A stretch of 64,000 nucleotides of DNA, from assembly GCA_015060225.1 (NCBI GenBank), contig SUYX01000007.1, positions 19,652 to 83,651 of the forward strand. Direction: 5' to 3'. The position numbers and the translations under genes were made by a program. Positions 26,961 through 36,609 of the stretch are shown in pieces. Numbering within the stretch: position 1 is the stretch's first letter; each line of letters starts with the position of its first letter. The stretch comes from Bacteroidales bacterium (lineage in GTDB: Bacteria > Bacteroidota > Bacteroidia > Bacteroidales > UBA932). The notes under the pieces were generated by a model that made no database searches, had not been told where the DNA came from, and was given only the letters and a program-made list of their open reading frames with translations.

Positions 26961-28289
26961 TTACAATCTTGCTCTGATAGCCTTTGAAGCCTCTTCATAA
27001 CCGGGCTTGTCAAGCAGGGCAAACATGTTCTTCTTGTAATCCTCAACACCAGGCTGGTTGAAAGGATTCACTCCCAACATATAGCCGCTTATACCGCAGG
27101 CAATCTCAAACATATAGAACAACTCTCCCAAGTTGTACTCATCTATCTGCTCAATCTCTATCTCAAAGTTAGGGACACCTCCATCTGTATGGGCAAGACG
27201 TGTACCCAACTGGGCCATCTTGTTAACCTCCTCAACACGTTTTCCGGCAAGGAAGTTCAAACCGTCAAGGTTCTGCTCATCACTCTCAATCTTAACTGTA
27301 TGATAAGCCTTCTTCACAAGTACATTTGTCTCAAACAAGGTTCTCTCACCGTCCTGGATGTACTGGCCCATAGAGTGAAGGTCTGTAGAGAAGTTTACCG
27401 ATGCAGGGAAAATACCCTTGCCGTCCTTACCCTCGCTCTCTCCGTAAAGCTGTTTCCACCACTCACCCAAATACTGCAATTTAGGGTTGTAGTTTACAAG
27501 AATCTCAATCTTCTTGCCCAATGAATATGCGGCATTACGCGCTGCAGCATATAGGATTGCAGGATTTGAAGCCTCTCTCTTTGCACAAACCTCCTGCATA
27601 TGCCTTGCACCCTCAACAAGAGCCCTTATATCAAAACCTGCAACAGCAATTGGAAGAAGTCCAACTGGAGTCAATACAGAGAAACGGCCACCCACATTAT
27701 CAGGAATCACAAAAGTTGTGTACCCCTCCTGAGTTGCAAGAGTCCTCAAAGCACCTTTTGATGCATCTGTAATTGCCACAATCCTCTCTTTGCAGATCTC
27801 TTTGCCGAACCTCTTCTCCATATTCTCCTTAAGGATACGGAAAGCGATTGCAGGCTCTGTAGTTGTACCTGATTTTGATATTACAATTGTGGCGTAAGTC
27901 CTGTTTGCAAGGAACTCAAGAAGCTCCCCAGTATAATCCTCAGAAATGTTATGGCCGGCAAATACCACCTGCGGATGAGTATTTGGCATGCTTGCAGCAA
28001 AAGTGTGCGAAAGTGCTTCAATAGCACATTTGGCACCAAGATAAGAGCCGCCGATACCCACAACAACTACAACATCCACCTTGCCAATCCATCTCTTTAC
28101 AATGCTGTTGCAAGCGTCAACAAGTGAATTGTCAATCTCTGATGGAAGGTTTACCCAGCCAAGGAAATCATTTCCTGCACCATTCCCTGCCAATACTGTA
28201 TCCAAACCGGCATAAGCCTTCTCTACATGCTCTTTCAAAAGAGCCTCTGAAATAAAGCCTTCAGCAGCTTTTAAATTTATTGAAACCAT
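26961..28289 (-). CDS. pgi: Glucose-6-phosphate isomerase
   Basis: A 442-residue cytosolic enzyme interconverting glucose 6-phosphate and fructose 6-phosphate in glycolysis. It has the compact bacterial length and the family motifs [49 protein letters not shown] and the later [15 protein letters not shown]. The start ATG follows an A/T-rich 32-bp gap after gpsA, so the two are probably co-transcribed. Downstream, 30 bp after the stop, lies the hairpin before the MgtC gene. Confidence 0.97.
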   Translation of the reverse strand: MVSINLKAAEGFISEALLKEHVEKAYAGLDTVLAGNGAGNDFLGWVNLPSEIDNSLVDACNSIVKRWIGKVDVVVVVGIGGSYLGAKCAIEALSHTFAASMPNTHPQVVFAGHNISEDYTGELLEFLANRTYATIVISKSGTTTEPAIAFRILKENMEKRFGKEICKERIVAITDASKGALRTLATQEGYTTFVIPDNVGGRFSVLTPVGLLPIAVAGFDIRALVEGARHMQEVCAKREASNPAILYAAARNAAYSLGKKIEILVNYNPKLQYLGEWWKQLYGESEGKDGKGIFPASVNFSTDLHSMGQYIQDGERTLFETNVLVKKAYHTVKIESDEQNLDGLNFLAGKRVEEVNKMAQLGTRLAHTDGGVPNFEIEIEQIDEYNLGELFYMFEIACGISGYMLGVNPFNQPGVEDYKKNMFALLDKPGYEEASKAIRARL

Positions 28290-28321
28290 TTTATTATTAT
28301 TGTTATTGTTTTCCCGATAAT

Positions 28322-29335
28322 CTAGAACAACTCCTCTGTAAGCTGTTTTATTACAAAAGGAGGATATCTTTCTTCATACAGAATCAGATATACAGCCTCA
28401 GCTATAGGCATATCTATCCTGTATTCCTTATTTATCTCATGAATACACTTGCTGGCATAATACCCTTCAGCAACCATACTCATCTCCACCTGCGCACTCT
28501 TTACAGAATATCCCTTTCCAATCATGTTTCCAAAAGTACGGTTACGGCTGAACTGCGAATAACCGGTTACAAGCAGGTCTCCCAGATATGCTGCCGATTT
28601 CACCACACGGTTCTTGTCGGGATGGGTGGCATTGAGGAAAGATGCAAGCTCGTGGAAAGCATTTGTCATAAGGACAGCCATAAAATTATCGCCATACCCC
28701 AGCCCATGACATATTCCTGCTGCTATCGCATAAATATTCTTGAGGGCTGCGGCAAACTCAACGCCATATATATCTGTACTTGGAGTTGTCTTTATGTATT
28801 TGCATGCAAAAACATCACACAATGCTCTGGCCACCTCAATGTGTTTGCTGGTAAGTGTCAGATAAGACAACCTCTCCATGGACACCTCCTCCGCATGACA
28901 AGGTCCGCTGATAATGCCAATCCTGTCAAAAGGGACCCCATGTATCTGGTTGAAGTACTCCGCGATTGTAAGATTCTTCTCATCCACAAAGCCCTTGATT
29001 GCAGAAATGATGAATTTGTTGTCCAAAGATCCGGTAAAGTTCCGCATGACACTCATGAAGTAGGCTGAGGGAACAGCAAAGACCAGCACATCTGCACTGT
29101 CAATAACTTCATTGATATCTGTACTCATGTTCAGCCTGGTAGGATCCAGCAGCACTGATTGCAGATATGAACGGCTGTGATGATTTTCCCGGATGTTGTC
29201 TATGTTCTTCTGATTTCGCATGAACCACGATATGCACTGCTGATGATTCAGCAGCAATTTGACGAGCGCAGTGGCCCAGCTGCCACTTCCTATCATTGCA
29301 TATCTCAGATTTTCATTCTCAAAAAATGTAATCAT
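28322..29335 (-). CDS. gpsA: Glycerol-3-phosphate dehydrogenase [NAD(P)+]
   Basis: A protein of 337 residues that reduces dihydroxyacetone phosphate to sn-glycerol 3-phosphate for phospholipid synthesis. It shows the N-terminal nucleotide-binding motif [16 protein letters not shown], then [13 protein letters not shown] and [10 protein letters not shown], and the catalytic lysine segment [16 protein letters not shown] chose the ATG at 29335; the open frame runs 34 codons further upstream but that extension passes through a T-run and terminator and encodes nothing family-like. A consensus -7 promoter and a 17-bp palindrome sit directly upstream. Confidence 0.95.
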   Translation of the reverse strand: MITFFENENLRYAMIGSGSWATALVKLLLNHQQCISWFMRNQKNIDNIRENHHSRSYLQSVLLDPTRLNMSTDINEVIDSADVLVFAVPSAYFMSVMRNFTGSLDNKFIISAIKGFVDEKNLTIAEYFNQIHGVPFDRIGIISGPCHAEEVSMERLSYLTLTSKHIEVARALCDVFACKYIKTTPSTDIYGVEFAAALKNIYAIAAGICHGLGYGDNFMAVLMTNAFHELASFLNATHPDKNRVVKSAAYLGDLLVTGYSQFSRNRTFGNMIGKGYSVKSAQVEMSMVAEGYYASKCIHEINKEYRIDMPIAEAVYLILYEERYPPFVIKQLTEELF

Positions 29336-29345
29336 GATATTCAGG

Positions 29346-29366
29346 TTTGTACAAAGTACAAATATA
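29346..29366 (-). promoter_or_regulatory. gpsA promoter -7 element and overlapping palindrome
   Basis: TATATTTG (29359-29366, minus strand) matches TAnnTTTG. It overlaps a perfect inverted repeat, TTTGTAC-AAA-GTACAAA (29346-29362), which covers the expected transcription start near 29352. The palindrome could be a regulator site or a small 5'-UTR hairpin. No exact -33 TTTG is present; the position is occupied by the T-run of the upstream terminator. Confidence 0.5.
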
Positions 29367-29380
29367 ACCTTTTTTTTTAG

Positions 29381-29412
29381 AAAAAAAAAACCGGCAACAC
29401 TGAGGCTGCCGG
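29381..29412 (-). terminator. Intrinsic terminator of the small RNA
   Basis: A 6-bp GC-rich stem (29407-29412 with 29391-29396) is followed on the minus strand by ten consecutive T (29381-29390). It ends the RNA candidate, or alternatively rnhA read-through, before the gpsA promoter. Confidence 0.75.
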
Positions 29413-29559
29413 CTGCCTTCCTAAAAGGAAAACACATAAATTCAGATGAATCCGGAATACCGGGAAATCAAACCCCTTTGAACGGCATACCCGCACACCT
29501 TGAACGTCTATACCGCATAACCCCAATATTCCATTAAGGACTCAAACATTAGACTTGTG
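29381..29559 (-). ncRNA. ssrS: Structured small RNA, candidate 6S RNA
   Basis: A 179-nt minus-strand unit between rnhA and gpsA folds by hand into a rod. Helices: CACA/TGTG (29556-29559 with 29433-29436); an open bubble of 12 and 11 bases (29544-29555 and 29437-29447); GAGTCC/GGATTC (29538-29543 with 29448-29453); an 11-bp helix (29522-29532 with 29454-29464); and an 8-bp helix (29509-29516 with 29482-29489). It ends with a terminator stem CCGGCA/TGCCGG (29407-29412 with 29391-29396) and ten T. A symmetric bubble flanked by a closing stem and a long interrupted arm is the design of 6S RNA, which binds RNA polymerase by mimicking an open promoter, and the bubble holds TAATGTTTG, like a -7 element. 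The 4-bp closing stem is short for 6S, so identity is tentative; that it is a structured transcript is better supported. Confidence 0.5.
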
Positions 29560-29606
29560 AAACAAAAAAAAGTTTAATCGGGAGAGAAAATTTAAAAAAA
29601 TTTTCA

Positions 29607-30083
29607 TTATAGCATGTTTCCAACACCCCCATTCTCCTCAAACCATCTGTCCACAGCAAGGGAGTCTGACATGGCTGCGGTTGTGGCCAATTGGTCACAC
29701 CTTTCGTTTTCCGGGTGACCGGCATGCCCCTTTATCCAGAAGAAGCGGAGCTGGTGCTTGCGGGATATCACAAGGAAACGCTCCCACAAATCTGCATTCT
29801 TCTGTTTGTGCAACCCCTTTTTCTGCCAGTTTGAGAGCCAGCCCTCATTAACTGCCTTAACCACATAAGAAGAGTCTGAATAGACATTTACCTGGGCATT
29901 CTGCCTCTTGATTGCCTCAAGTCCCACTATTACAGCCAACAGTTCCATCCTGTTGTTGGTGGTGTTCCTGAACCCTCCGCTCAACTCCTTTCTGTGCGGG
30001 CCACAAGAAAGGACAACCCCATAGCCTCCAGGCCCGGGGTTACCTCTCGAAGATCCGTCCGTATATAGATTTATAGGCTCCAT
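29607..30083 (-). CDS. rnhA: Ribonuclease HI
   Basis: A 158-residue enzyme that cuts the RNA strand of RNA-DNA hybrids. All catalytic acids of the RNase H fold are in place: Asp9 in LYTDGSSRGNPGPGGYG, Glu47 in NNRMELLAV, Asp70 in VYSDSSYVV and Asp130 in NERCDQLA, with the conserved KGHAGHPEN loop before it. The length equals that of the E. coli enzyme. It follows pdxA by 9 bp and is probably co-transcribed with it; a structured RNA lies immediately downstream. Confidence 0.96.
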   Translation of the reverse strand: MEPINLYTDGSSRGNPGPGGYGVVLSCGPHRKELSGGFRNTTNNRMELLAVIVGLEAIKRQNAQVNVYSDSSYVVKAVNEGWLSNWQKKGLHKQKNADLWERFLVISRKHQLRFFWIKGHAGHPENERCDQLATTAAMSDSLAVDRWFEENGGVGNML

Positions 30084-30092
30084 CTACGTATG

Positions 30093-31178
30093 CTATGCAA
30101 TGAAAGGCTTGCCCGTCCTCTCCTTCTGCTGGGTTTCAAACTCCTTTATCTTAAGTGGATTCGCATGCATCTGGGCATATCTTTCCCTGTTTCTTACCAC
30201 ATCCACGGCAAGATAAATGGAACTTATCATGGATTGTGGATTTGCCTTGTTCTCCCCTGCCAGATCAAATGCAGTTCCATGGTCAGGAGATGTCCTCACT
30301 ACAGGCAATCCTGCAGTAAAGTTGACACCGCTGTCAAAAGCGAGGGATTTGAATGGAATCAGTCCCTGGTCGTGATACATTGCCAGTACAGCATCAAATT
30401 TATACTGCATGTTCACACTGAAGAATCCGTCGGGAGGATAAGGTCCGAATGCCATAATTCCCTCTTCATTTGCCATCTTTATAGCAGGAGCAATTATATT
30501 CTGTTCCTCATCACCCATAAGCCCCTTGTCTCCAGAGTGTGGATTTAGCCCCAATACCGCAAGTTTCGGCTTCACTATATTGAAGTCTTTGAGCAATGAT
30601 TCATTCATTATCCTCAGCTTGCTTACAATAAGTTCCGGATTAAGGGCCTGGGATACTTTGGAAAGGGCAATGTGGCCGGTTGCAACACCAACCCTCATCT
30701 TGTCTGAGCAAAGGAACATAAGGCCGTCCTTAGCCTCAAACTCATTTATCAGATACTCTGTATGTCCTGCATATTTGAATGTCTCCTCATTTACAGACCT
30801 TTTGTTGAACGGTGCAGTTACTATTGCATCCAAATGTCCGGCCTTTATCTCCTCAACCGCCTTTTCAAGAGCAATGATGGCAGCTTTTGCCCCATCATTG
30901 GTACATTGTCCCGGTTCAATCTGAAGATTGTCGGGAACACAATTCACAATATTTACCCTTTTTGGATGGGCATCTTTTGCAGATGAAATGACATTGGTGT
31001 TAATATTCTCTGTCTCAGGTATATCTTTCCTGTACAAGCCAAAAGCCTTTGAAGATCCATAAACTACAGGGGTACATATCTCAAGGATTCGCGCATCAGA
31101 CAAAGCCTTGATTATCACTTCATATCCTATGCCATTGGTATCCCCTTGCGTAATTCCTACTACTATTTTTCGTGTCAT
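30093..31178 (-). CDS. pdxA: 4-hydroxythreonine-4-phosphate dehydrogenase
   Basis: A protein of 361 residues that oxidises 4-phosphohydroxy-L-threonine in the DXP-dependent pathway to pyridoxal 5'-phosphate. It starts MTRKIVVGITQGDTNG, the family N-terminus, and has TAPFNKRSVN, AGHTEYLINEFEAKDG, NPHSGDKGLMGDEE and the metal-site region AMYHDQGLIPFKSLAFD. I chose the ATG at 31178; the frame continues to 31229 but those 17 residues lie outside the family's usual start. It is divergent from recG, whose start is 75 bp away, and is followed at 9 bp by rnhA. Confidence 0.95.
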   Translation of the reverse strand: MTRKIVVGITQGDTNGIGYEVIIKALSDARILEICTPVVYGSSKAFGLYRKDIPETENINTNVISSAKDAHPKRVNIVNCVPDNLQIEPGQCTNDGAKAAIIALEKAVEEIKAGHLDAIVTAPFNKRSVNEETFKYAGHTEYLINEFEAKDGLMFLCSDKMRVGVATGHIALSKVSQALNPELIVSKLRIMNESLLKDFNIVKPKLAVLGLNPHSGDKGLMGDEEQNIIAPAIKMANEEGIMAFGPYPPDGFFSVNMQYKFDAVLAMYHDQGLIPFKSLAFDSGVNFTAGLPVVRTSPDHGTAFDLAGENKANPQSMISSIYLAVDVVRNRERYAQMHANPLKIKEFETQQKERTGKPFIA

Positions 31179-31240
31179 AAAAATCTCATTAAAACTTTGC
31201 AATATAGCAAAAAAATAAAAATTACACATATTTATTTTAG

Positions 31241-31248
31241 TATCTTTG
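31241..31248 (+). promoter_or_regulatory. recG -7 element, 4 bp before the ATG
   Basis: TATCTTTG matches the Bacteroidota -7 consensus TAnnTTTG exactly. With a start of transcription about 5-7 bases downstream, the recG message would begin at or within a few bases of its ATG at 31253, so it would be leaderless or nearly so. No clear -33 TTTG is seen. Confidence 0.5.
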
Positions 31249-31252
31249 TAAT

Positions 31253-33367
31253 ATGGCTGGAATCCTTGACACCGAAATTAAATACCTCCCGGGCATAGGG
31301 CCAAAGAGGGCTGAGCTTCTTGGAAAGGAGCTTGGTATATTCACATTCAGGGACATGCTCCACTTCTTCCCGTTCCGCTATATAGACCGCAGCAAGGTCT
31401 ACACCATAAGGGAGCTCCAGCCCACCATGGCTTACATACAGGTAAGGGGAAAGATTGTAAGTTGCGCCACTGCCGGAGACTCTCCGCGGAGCAAAAGATT
31501 TGTTGCAACCATGCAGGACCCTACAGGAAGGATTGATCTTGTATTCTTCAAAGGGATAAAATGGATACAGGCGAAATTGAAAGTGGGGCAGGAGTACATT
31601 GCTTTCGGGAAGCCGAGTGAATTCAATGGAACAATAAACATGGTTCATCCCGAGATAAACCTCCCAACAGATGAAATCCTATACGGGGGAAGTTCAATGA
31701 TGGGGGTATATTCCAGCACTGAAAAAATAAAAAACAGCGGCATAGGGAACAAGCAGATATCAAAATTCCAGTTGACCATACTGGAAAAATATCTCAATTC
31801 CATTCCCGAGAGCCTTCCCCAATACCTTCTGCAGAAGAAAAGATTATGTACCCTCAGGGAAGCATTGAAGAACATCCACTTCCCGACAGATAATTCCACA
31901 TTGGCCCGGGCACAACTCCGTCTCAAATATGAGGAACTTTTCTACCTGCAGCTCGGGCTTCTAAAGCAGAAAAGCATCCGAATGCGCAATGATGGCGGCA
32001 TCCGGATGCCAAAAGTTGGAGAAGGATTCAACAAATGCTATGCATCACTCCCTTATCCGCTTACCGGGGCCCAAAAGAGGGTAATTAAGGAGATGCATTC
32101 AGACATGAAAAGCGGGAAGCAGATGAACCGTCTGCTGCAGGGAGATGTGGGGAGCGGTAAAACTCTGGTTGCAGTACTTTGCTCCCTGCTGGCTGTTGAC
32201 AACGGATACCAGGCCTGTATAATGGCCCCTACTGAGGTGCTTGCACAGCAACACTTCAAAGGTATTTCGGAACTGCTGGAACCAACCGGCATATCCGTTG
32301 CGCTACTTACAGGCAGCACAAAAACAAAGGAGAGGAAAGAACTTCTTCCGGCTTTGGCTGCCGGAGAGATAAAGATACTGGTAGGAACCCATGCCCTTAT
32401 AGAGGAAGTTGTAGCATTCAAGAATCTTGGACTGGCAGTAATTGACGAGCAGCACCGTTTTGGTGTGGAACAGCGTTCACGTCTGTGGGAGAAATCTGCT
32501 GTTCCACCACATATACTGGTAATGACAGCCACCCCTATTCCACGCACACTTGCAATGACACTATACGGAGACCTGGATGTCTCTGTATTGGACGAGCTTC
32601 CTCCCGGAAGAAAGCCGGTACAGACAATGCACGCCACAGAAGCGCAGCGTGGAAAGATATTTGCCTTCATGAGGGAACAGATAAAGGCCGGAAGGCAGGT
32701 ATTTGTAGTGTATCCGCTCATCAAGGAGAGCGAAAAGATGGACTACAAAAATCTGCAGGAAGGTTACGAAACAATTATCCAGGAATTCAAGGCTCCCGAA
32801 TACATAACGGCAGTAGTGCACGGCAAACAGAAAAACGAGGACAAACAGCACGATATGGATCTTTTTGCCGGCGGTCGTGCCCATATTCTGGTAGCCACCT
32901 CTGTTATTGAGGTGGGTGTAAATGTTCCCAACGCATCAGTAATGATAATTGAAAGTGCTGAGAGATTCGGATTGAGCCAGCTCCACCAGCTGCGCGGAAG
33001 GGTTGGACGTGGCTCTGAAAAATCATACTGCATCCTTATGACGGGATACAAGTTGAGCAAGGAGAGCCGCCAGAGAATAGAGCTCATGTGCCAGACAAAC
33101 GACGGATTTGAACTGGCCGAAGCTGACTTGCGTATGCGCGGCCCTGGAGACCTTGAAGGGACTTCCCAAAGCGGTCTGGCAATGGACCTCCATATATCAA
33201 ATCTCGCCAAAGACTCCCAAATTCTGGAAGATGCCCGCCAGCTTGCACTGGCAGTGCTGGAATCGGACCCATTGTTGGAGGCTCCTGCCAATGCTTTATT
33301 GAAAGAGCAACTTTCCGTATTGAAGAAATACGGAAAGGCTCCTACAGACTATTCACAGATAAGCTAA
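31253..33367 (+). CDS. recG: ATP-dependent DNA helicase RecG
   Basis: A 704-residue branched-DNA helicase that remodels stalled replication forks and Holliday junctions. The N-terminal wedge/OB region (about 60-160) is followed by the helicase core: Walker [15 protein letters not shown] (about 295), the DEQH box [13 protein letters not shown] (about 400), [13 protein letters not shown] and the motif VI-like [13 protein letters not shown] (about 580). Length is normal for the family. It is transcribed alone on the plus strand. Its stop codon overlaps the stop of the converging nfo gene by four bases. Confidence 0.97.
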   Translation: MAGILDTEIKYLPGIGPKRAELLGKELGIFTFRDMLHFFPFRYIDRSKVYTIRELQPTMAYIQVRGKIVSCATAGDSPRSKRFVATMQDPTGRIDLVFFKGIKWIQAKLKVGQEYIAFGKPSEFNGTINMVHPEINLPTDEILYGGSSMMGVYSSTEKIKNSGIGNKQISKFQLTILEKYLNSIPESLPQYLLQKKRLCTLREALKNIHFPTDNSTLARAQLRLKYEELFYLQLGLLKQKSIRMRNDGGIRMPKVGEGFNKCYASLPYPLTGAQKRVIKEMHSDMKSGKQMNRLLQGDVGSGKTLVAVLCSLLAVDNGYQACIMAPTEVLAQQHFKGISELLEPTGISVALLTGSTKTKERKELLPALAAGEIKILVGTHALIEEVVAFKNLGLAVIDEQHRFGVEQRSRLWEKSAVPPHILVMTATPIPRTLAMTLYGDLDVSVLDELPPGRKPVQTMHATEAQRGKIFAFMREQIKAGRQVFVVYPLIKESEKMDYKNLQEGYETIIQEFKAPEYITAVVHGKQKNEDKQHDMDLFAGGRAHILVATSVIEVGVNVPNASVMIIESAERFGLSQLHQLRGRVGRGSEKSYCILMTGYKLSKESRQRIELMCQTNDGFELAEADLRMRGPGDLEGTSQSGLAMDLHISNLAKDSQILEDARQLALAVLESDPLLEAPANALLKEQLSVLKKYGKAPTDYSQIS

Positions 33368-34206
33368 CCCTCAAAACTTCTGAGCATATCCAGCTCCTGT
33401 GTCCAAATGTCGGGATCAGGAGTTTCCAGAATAAGCGGAATACCGTCAAAGCGGGAATCCTTCATAATCATCTGGAAAGGAACCATTCCAAGAACGCCGT
33501 TGCCCAATGTACTGTGGCGGTCAACCTTGCTGGCAAGGGGTTTTGTTGCATCATTAAGGTGCATTCCCCTCAAATATTTGAATCCTATAACATTCTCAAA
33601 ATGCTCAAACACCTGGGTAAAGCCCAATTCTGTAGAAAGGTCATACCCTGCAGCAAAACTGTGGCAGGTATCAATACATACACCTACGCGGCTCTTGTCC
33701 TCCACCTGCTCAATAATCTGGGCAATCTGCTCAAAAGTATAACCGAGGTTGCTTCCCTGTCCGGCAGTATTCTCAATCACAGCAGTAACACCCTGTGTCT
33801 TGTCCAACGCCAAGTTGATTGAATGTGCTATGGTAGCAAGGCATTCATCTACAGATATCTCCTTCAAGTGGCTGCCTGGATGGAAATTCAACCTGTCCAG
33901 CCCCAACTGTTCACAACGGCGCATCTCGTCAATAAATGCGGCACGCGATTTCTGCAGCCCCTCCTCACGCGGACTTCCCAAATTTATGAGATAACTGTCG
34001 TGCGGAAGAATCTGTGCTGCCGTATAGCCATACTTTGCACAATTGTCCTTGAATTTCCCTATCTCCTCATCTGTAAGAGGCTTTGCCACCCACTGCTTCT
34101 GGTTCTTTGTAAATAGGGCAAAAGCCGTTGCCCCTATATTATGCGCATTGAGTGGAGCATTATAAACTCCACCACTTGCACTCACATGAGCTCCTATATA
34201 TTTCAT
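33364..34206 (-). CDS. nfo: Endonuclease IV (AP endonuclease)
   Basis: A 280-residue zinc-dependent enzyme that cleaves DNA at abasic sites in base-excision repair. The metal-binding and family motifs are all present: [12 protein letters not shown] at the start, [53 protein letters not shown] and the closing PLILETPD. It converges on recG, with a four-base overlap of the stop codons. A terminator belonging to the gene upstream of it ends 24 bp before its ATG; its own promoter is not obvious. Confidence 0.97.
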   Translation of the reverse strand: MKYIGAHVSASGGVYNAPLNAHNIGATAFALFTKNQKQWVAKPLTDEEIGKFKDNCAKYGYTAAQILPHDSYLINLGSPREEGLQKSRAAFIDEMRRCEQLGLDRLNFHPGSHLKEISVDECLATIAHSINLALDKTQGVTAVIENTAGQGSNLGYTFEQIAQIIEQVEDKSRVGVCIDTCHSFAAGYDLSTELGFTQVFEHFENVIGFKYLRGMHLNDATKPLASKVDRHSTLGNGVLGMVPFQMIMKDSRFDGIPLILETPDPDIWTQELDMLRSFEG

Positions 34207-34228
34207 ACTCTTTTTTTTTGCTAAAATA

Positions 34229-34266
34229 ATAAAAAAACGGGAGACTTTAAAAGTCTCCCGTTTTTA
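34229..34266 (-). terminator. Terminator after the five-helix membrane protein gene
   Basis: An 11-bp perfect stem (34237-34247 with 34251-34261) with a three-base loop, flanked by A and T runs on both sides, so it can act in either direction. It begins 23 bp after the stop codon at 34284. Confidence 0.9.
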
Positions 34267-34283
34267 TCATATATTATACTGGA

Positions 34284-34835
34284 TTACAGCTCTGAATTTG
34301 AGAAATTCTTCCAACCAAGGAATGTAAGGATTGCAGTTGCAATGGATATGAGCAGCACAACAATATCACCAAGTACTGGAATCAATCCTAAAATTAAAGC
34401 AACTATTGTAAGTATCATCATAATCCACAACTGTTTTGCACCTTTGGCAGCAAGAGGATTGGTTGCAACTTTACGAAGATTATTGAAACCTGACATCATA
34501 ATGAAGAAACCAATAACTTTAATTATTGTAGCAATCCATCCCATAAGTGGCACAACATCTACAACTGCGCCAATCAAGGCCAAAAGAGTACCGGTATATA
34601 GGCTTGCAGCACCTTTCTCCATAACAGAACCAACAGCACTTGCCTTCATCCCTTTTACCCCCAAGAAGTAGTAAATATAACCCACAAGAGCAAGAATACT
34701 TATAATGATAGGAAGAGGCTGATCTGCAACCATATCAATTATAGTATACAAAATACCGCTTAACAAAGTGTAAGCCAATAGTCCGTAAAACGCTTTCTGT
34801 ACGCTTGACTTCCAAATTAAATTGTTGTTTTCCAT
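34284..34835 (-). CDS. Multi-helix membrane protein of unknown function
   Basis: A 183-residue protein with about five transmembrane helices and no family I can name. The segments start at YGLLAYTLLSGILYTIID, LPIIISILALVGYIYYFL, GTLLALIGAVVDVVPLM, IATIIKVIGFFIMMSGF and LWIMMILTIVALILGLIP. There is no signal peptide or charged catalytic motif, apart from the start MENNNLIWKSS. It follows glnS by 33 bp on the same strand and is closed by a strong terminator, so it may share the glnS transcript. Function cannot be inferred from position. Confidence 0.85.
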   Translation of the reverse strand: MENNNLIWKSSVQKAFYGLLAYTLLSGILYTIIDMVADQPLPIIISILALVGYIYYFLGVKGMKASAVGSVMEKGAASLYTGTLLALIGAVVDVVPLMGWIATIIKVIGFFIMMSGFNNLRKVATNPLAAKGAKQLWIMMILTIVALILGLIPVLGDIVVLLISIATAILTFLGWKNFSNSEL

Positions 34836-34868
34836 AATATAAAAGTTTTAGTTTAGTGTGAATAGTAT

Positions 34869-36539
34869 CTACTTCTTAAAGGTATCCTTCAAACCTGTTG
34901 TCTTGTTGAATACAAACTTCTCCGGTGTTGAATCCTGGTCCTTCACAAAATATCCAAGGCGCTCAAACTGAACCGCAATACCGCTGTTGTCCTCAAGCAA
35001 AGCAGGCTCTGCATAACCTGTAATGATATTCATTGAATCAGGGTTCAGGTAATCCTTGTAGTCTGTACCCTCAGGAATTGCATCCATGAACGGCTCTGTA
35101 AACAGACGGTCAACCAGCCTTACCTCAACCTCCTTGGCCTGTGAACATGCAACCCAGTGGATTGTACCCTTAACGGAACGCCACTCGCCTGCACCCGGCT
35201 TGCTGGTAGGATCGTATGTACAACGGATCTCAACAATGTTTCCGTTCTCATCCTTAATAACCTCCTCACATTTGATGATGTAGGTATATTTCAGACGTAC
35301 CTCCCCACCCGGTTTCAGACGGAAATATTTCTTAGGAGGCTCCTCCATAAAGTCGTCTCTCTCAATGTAAAGTTCCTTTGCAAACTTCACTGTACGTTTT
35401 GGACCGTCGGGATCAGCAGGGTTAAGCGGTGCCTGGAACTCCTCTACCTTGCCGTCCTCCCAGTTGGTTATAACAAGTTTTACAGGGTTCAGCACTGCCA
35501 TATATCTGTTTGAACGCTTGTTCAAATCCTCCCTTACGCACCACTCCAGCAATGAAAGGTCAATTGTGTTGTCACGTTTTGCAACACCCACCTTCTCCGC
35601 AAACAGACGGATACTTTCGGGAGTATAACCTCTCCTTCTTATACCGCAGATGGTTGGCATACGTGGGTCATCCCAGCCGCGTACGTAGTTGTTCTTCACA
35701 AGTTCCAGAAGTTTGCGCTTGCTCATTACTGTATAAGTGAGGTTCAGACGGGCAAACTCATACTGGTGTGAAGGGAAAATCTCAAGTTTCTCAATGAACC
35801 AGTCATACAGAGGACGGTGCACATCAAACTCAAGTGTACAGATTGAGTGTGTGATACCCTCAATTGAATCGCTCTGGCCATGGGCATAGTCATACATAGG
35901 ATAAATGCACCATTTGTCACCTGTCCTGTGGTGGTGAGAATAATTGATACGGTACATCAGAGGGTCCCTGAACATCATATTAGGGTGGGCCATATCAATC
36001 TTGGCACGCAAAACCTTCTCACCCTCCTTGTATTTGCCCTGGCGCATCTCCTCAAACAGCCTCAAGTTCTCCTCAACACTACGGTCCCTGTAAGGGCTGT
36101 TTATACCAGGCTGGTTTACAGTACCACGAGTGGCTCTAATCTCCTCCTGGCTTTGGTCGTCAACGTAAGCAAGACCCTTTTTAATCAACTCCTGTGCCCA
36201 CACATAAAGCTGCTCAAAATAATCTGAAGCATAGAACTCGTTGGCCCACTCAAAGCCGAGCCATTTAACATCCTCCTTTATTGAATCCACATACTCCACA
36301 TCCTCCTTGGTAGGGTTGGTATCATCAAAACGGATGTTTGTCTTTCCGCCATACTTCTTTGCCAGGCCAAAGTTAAGGCAGATACTCTTGGCATGGCCTA
36401 TATGCAAATAACCGTTTGGCTCCGGAGGGAAACGGGTAAGGATACTCTCATGCTTTCCACTGGCCAAATCGCTCTCAACTATCTCTTCAATAAAGTTCAA
36501 CTGGCGCTCCTGTGCCATCTCATTTTTAACTTCTTCCAT
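34869..36539 (-). CDS. glnS: Glutaminyl-tRNA synthetase
   Basis: A protein of 556 residues that charges tRNA-Gln. It has the class I HIGH box in FPPEPNGYLHIGHAKS, the KMSKS equivalent VMSKRKLLEL, the acceptor-binding region DDPRMPTICGIRRRGYTPE and a C-terminal anticodon-binding beta-barrel. I chose the ATG at 36539 (MEEVKNEMAQERQ); the frame continues 21 codons upstream, across the promoter, without family similarity. A consensus -7 element lies 20 bp upstream and the divergent yicC-type gene begins 70 bp away. Confidence 0.97.
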   Translation of the reverse strand: MEEVKNEMAQERQLNFIEEIVESDLASGKHESILTRFPPEPNGYLHIGHAKSICLNFGLAKKYGGKTNIRFDDTNPTKEDVEYVDSIKEDVKWLGFEWANEFYASDYFEQLYVWAQELIKKGLAYVDDQSQEEIRATRGTVNQPGINSPYRDRSVEENLRLFEEMRQGKYKEGEKVLRAKIDMAHPNMMFRDPLMYRINYSHHHRTGDKWCIYPMYDYAHGQSDSIEGITHSICTLEFDVHRPLYDWFIEKLEIFPSHQYEFARLNLTYTVMSKRKLLELVKNNYVRGWDDPRMPTICGIRRRGYTPESIRLFAEKVGVAKRDNTIDLSLLEWCVREDLNKRSNRYMAVLNPVKLVITNWEDGKVEEFQAPLNPADPDGPKRTVKFAKELYIERDDFMEEPPKKYFRLKPGGEVRLKYTYIIKCEEVIKDENGNIVEIRCTYDPTSKPGAGEWRSVKGTIHWVACSQAKEVEVRLVDRLFTEPFMDAIPEGTDYKDYLNPDSMNIITGYAEPALLEDNSGIAVQFERLGYFVKDQDSTPEKFVFNKTTGLKDTFKK

Positions 36540-36558
36540 TGTGTAAAAATTTATCAAG

Positions 36559-36586
36559 CAAATATACTCTTTTTTATTTAATTTTG
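36559..36586. promoter_or_regulatory. Divergent promoters of glnS and the YicC-type gene
   Basis: TATATTTG on the minus strand (36559-36566) serves glnS and TAATTTTG on the plus strand (36579-36586) serves the YicC-type gene; both match TAnnTTTG exactly. The two -7 elements are back to back with 12 bp between them, so the -33 region of each overlaps the other promoter. Neither has an exact TTTG at -33. Confidence 0.6.
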
Positions 36587-36609
36587 CCCTCACAATACAC
36601 ATTTTAGAG

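Noticed and set aside
28280..29068. Plus-strand frame of 262 codons
   Set aside because: Antisense to gpsA, which shows all catalytic motifs; no independent evidence for coding.
32053..32724. Minus-strand frame of 223 codons
   Set aside because: Antisense to the recG helicase core; Ser and Cys rich shadow frame.
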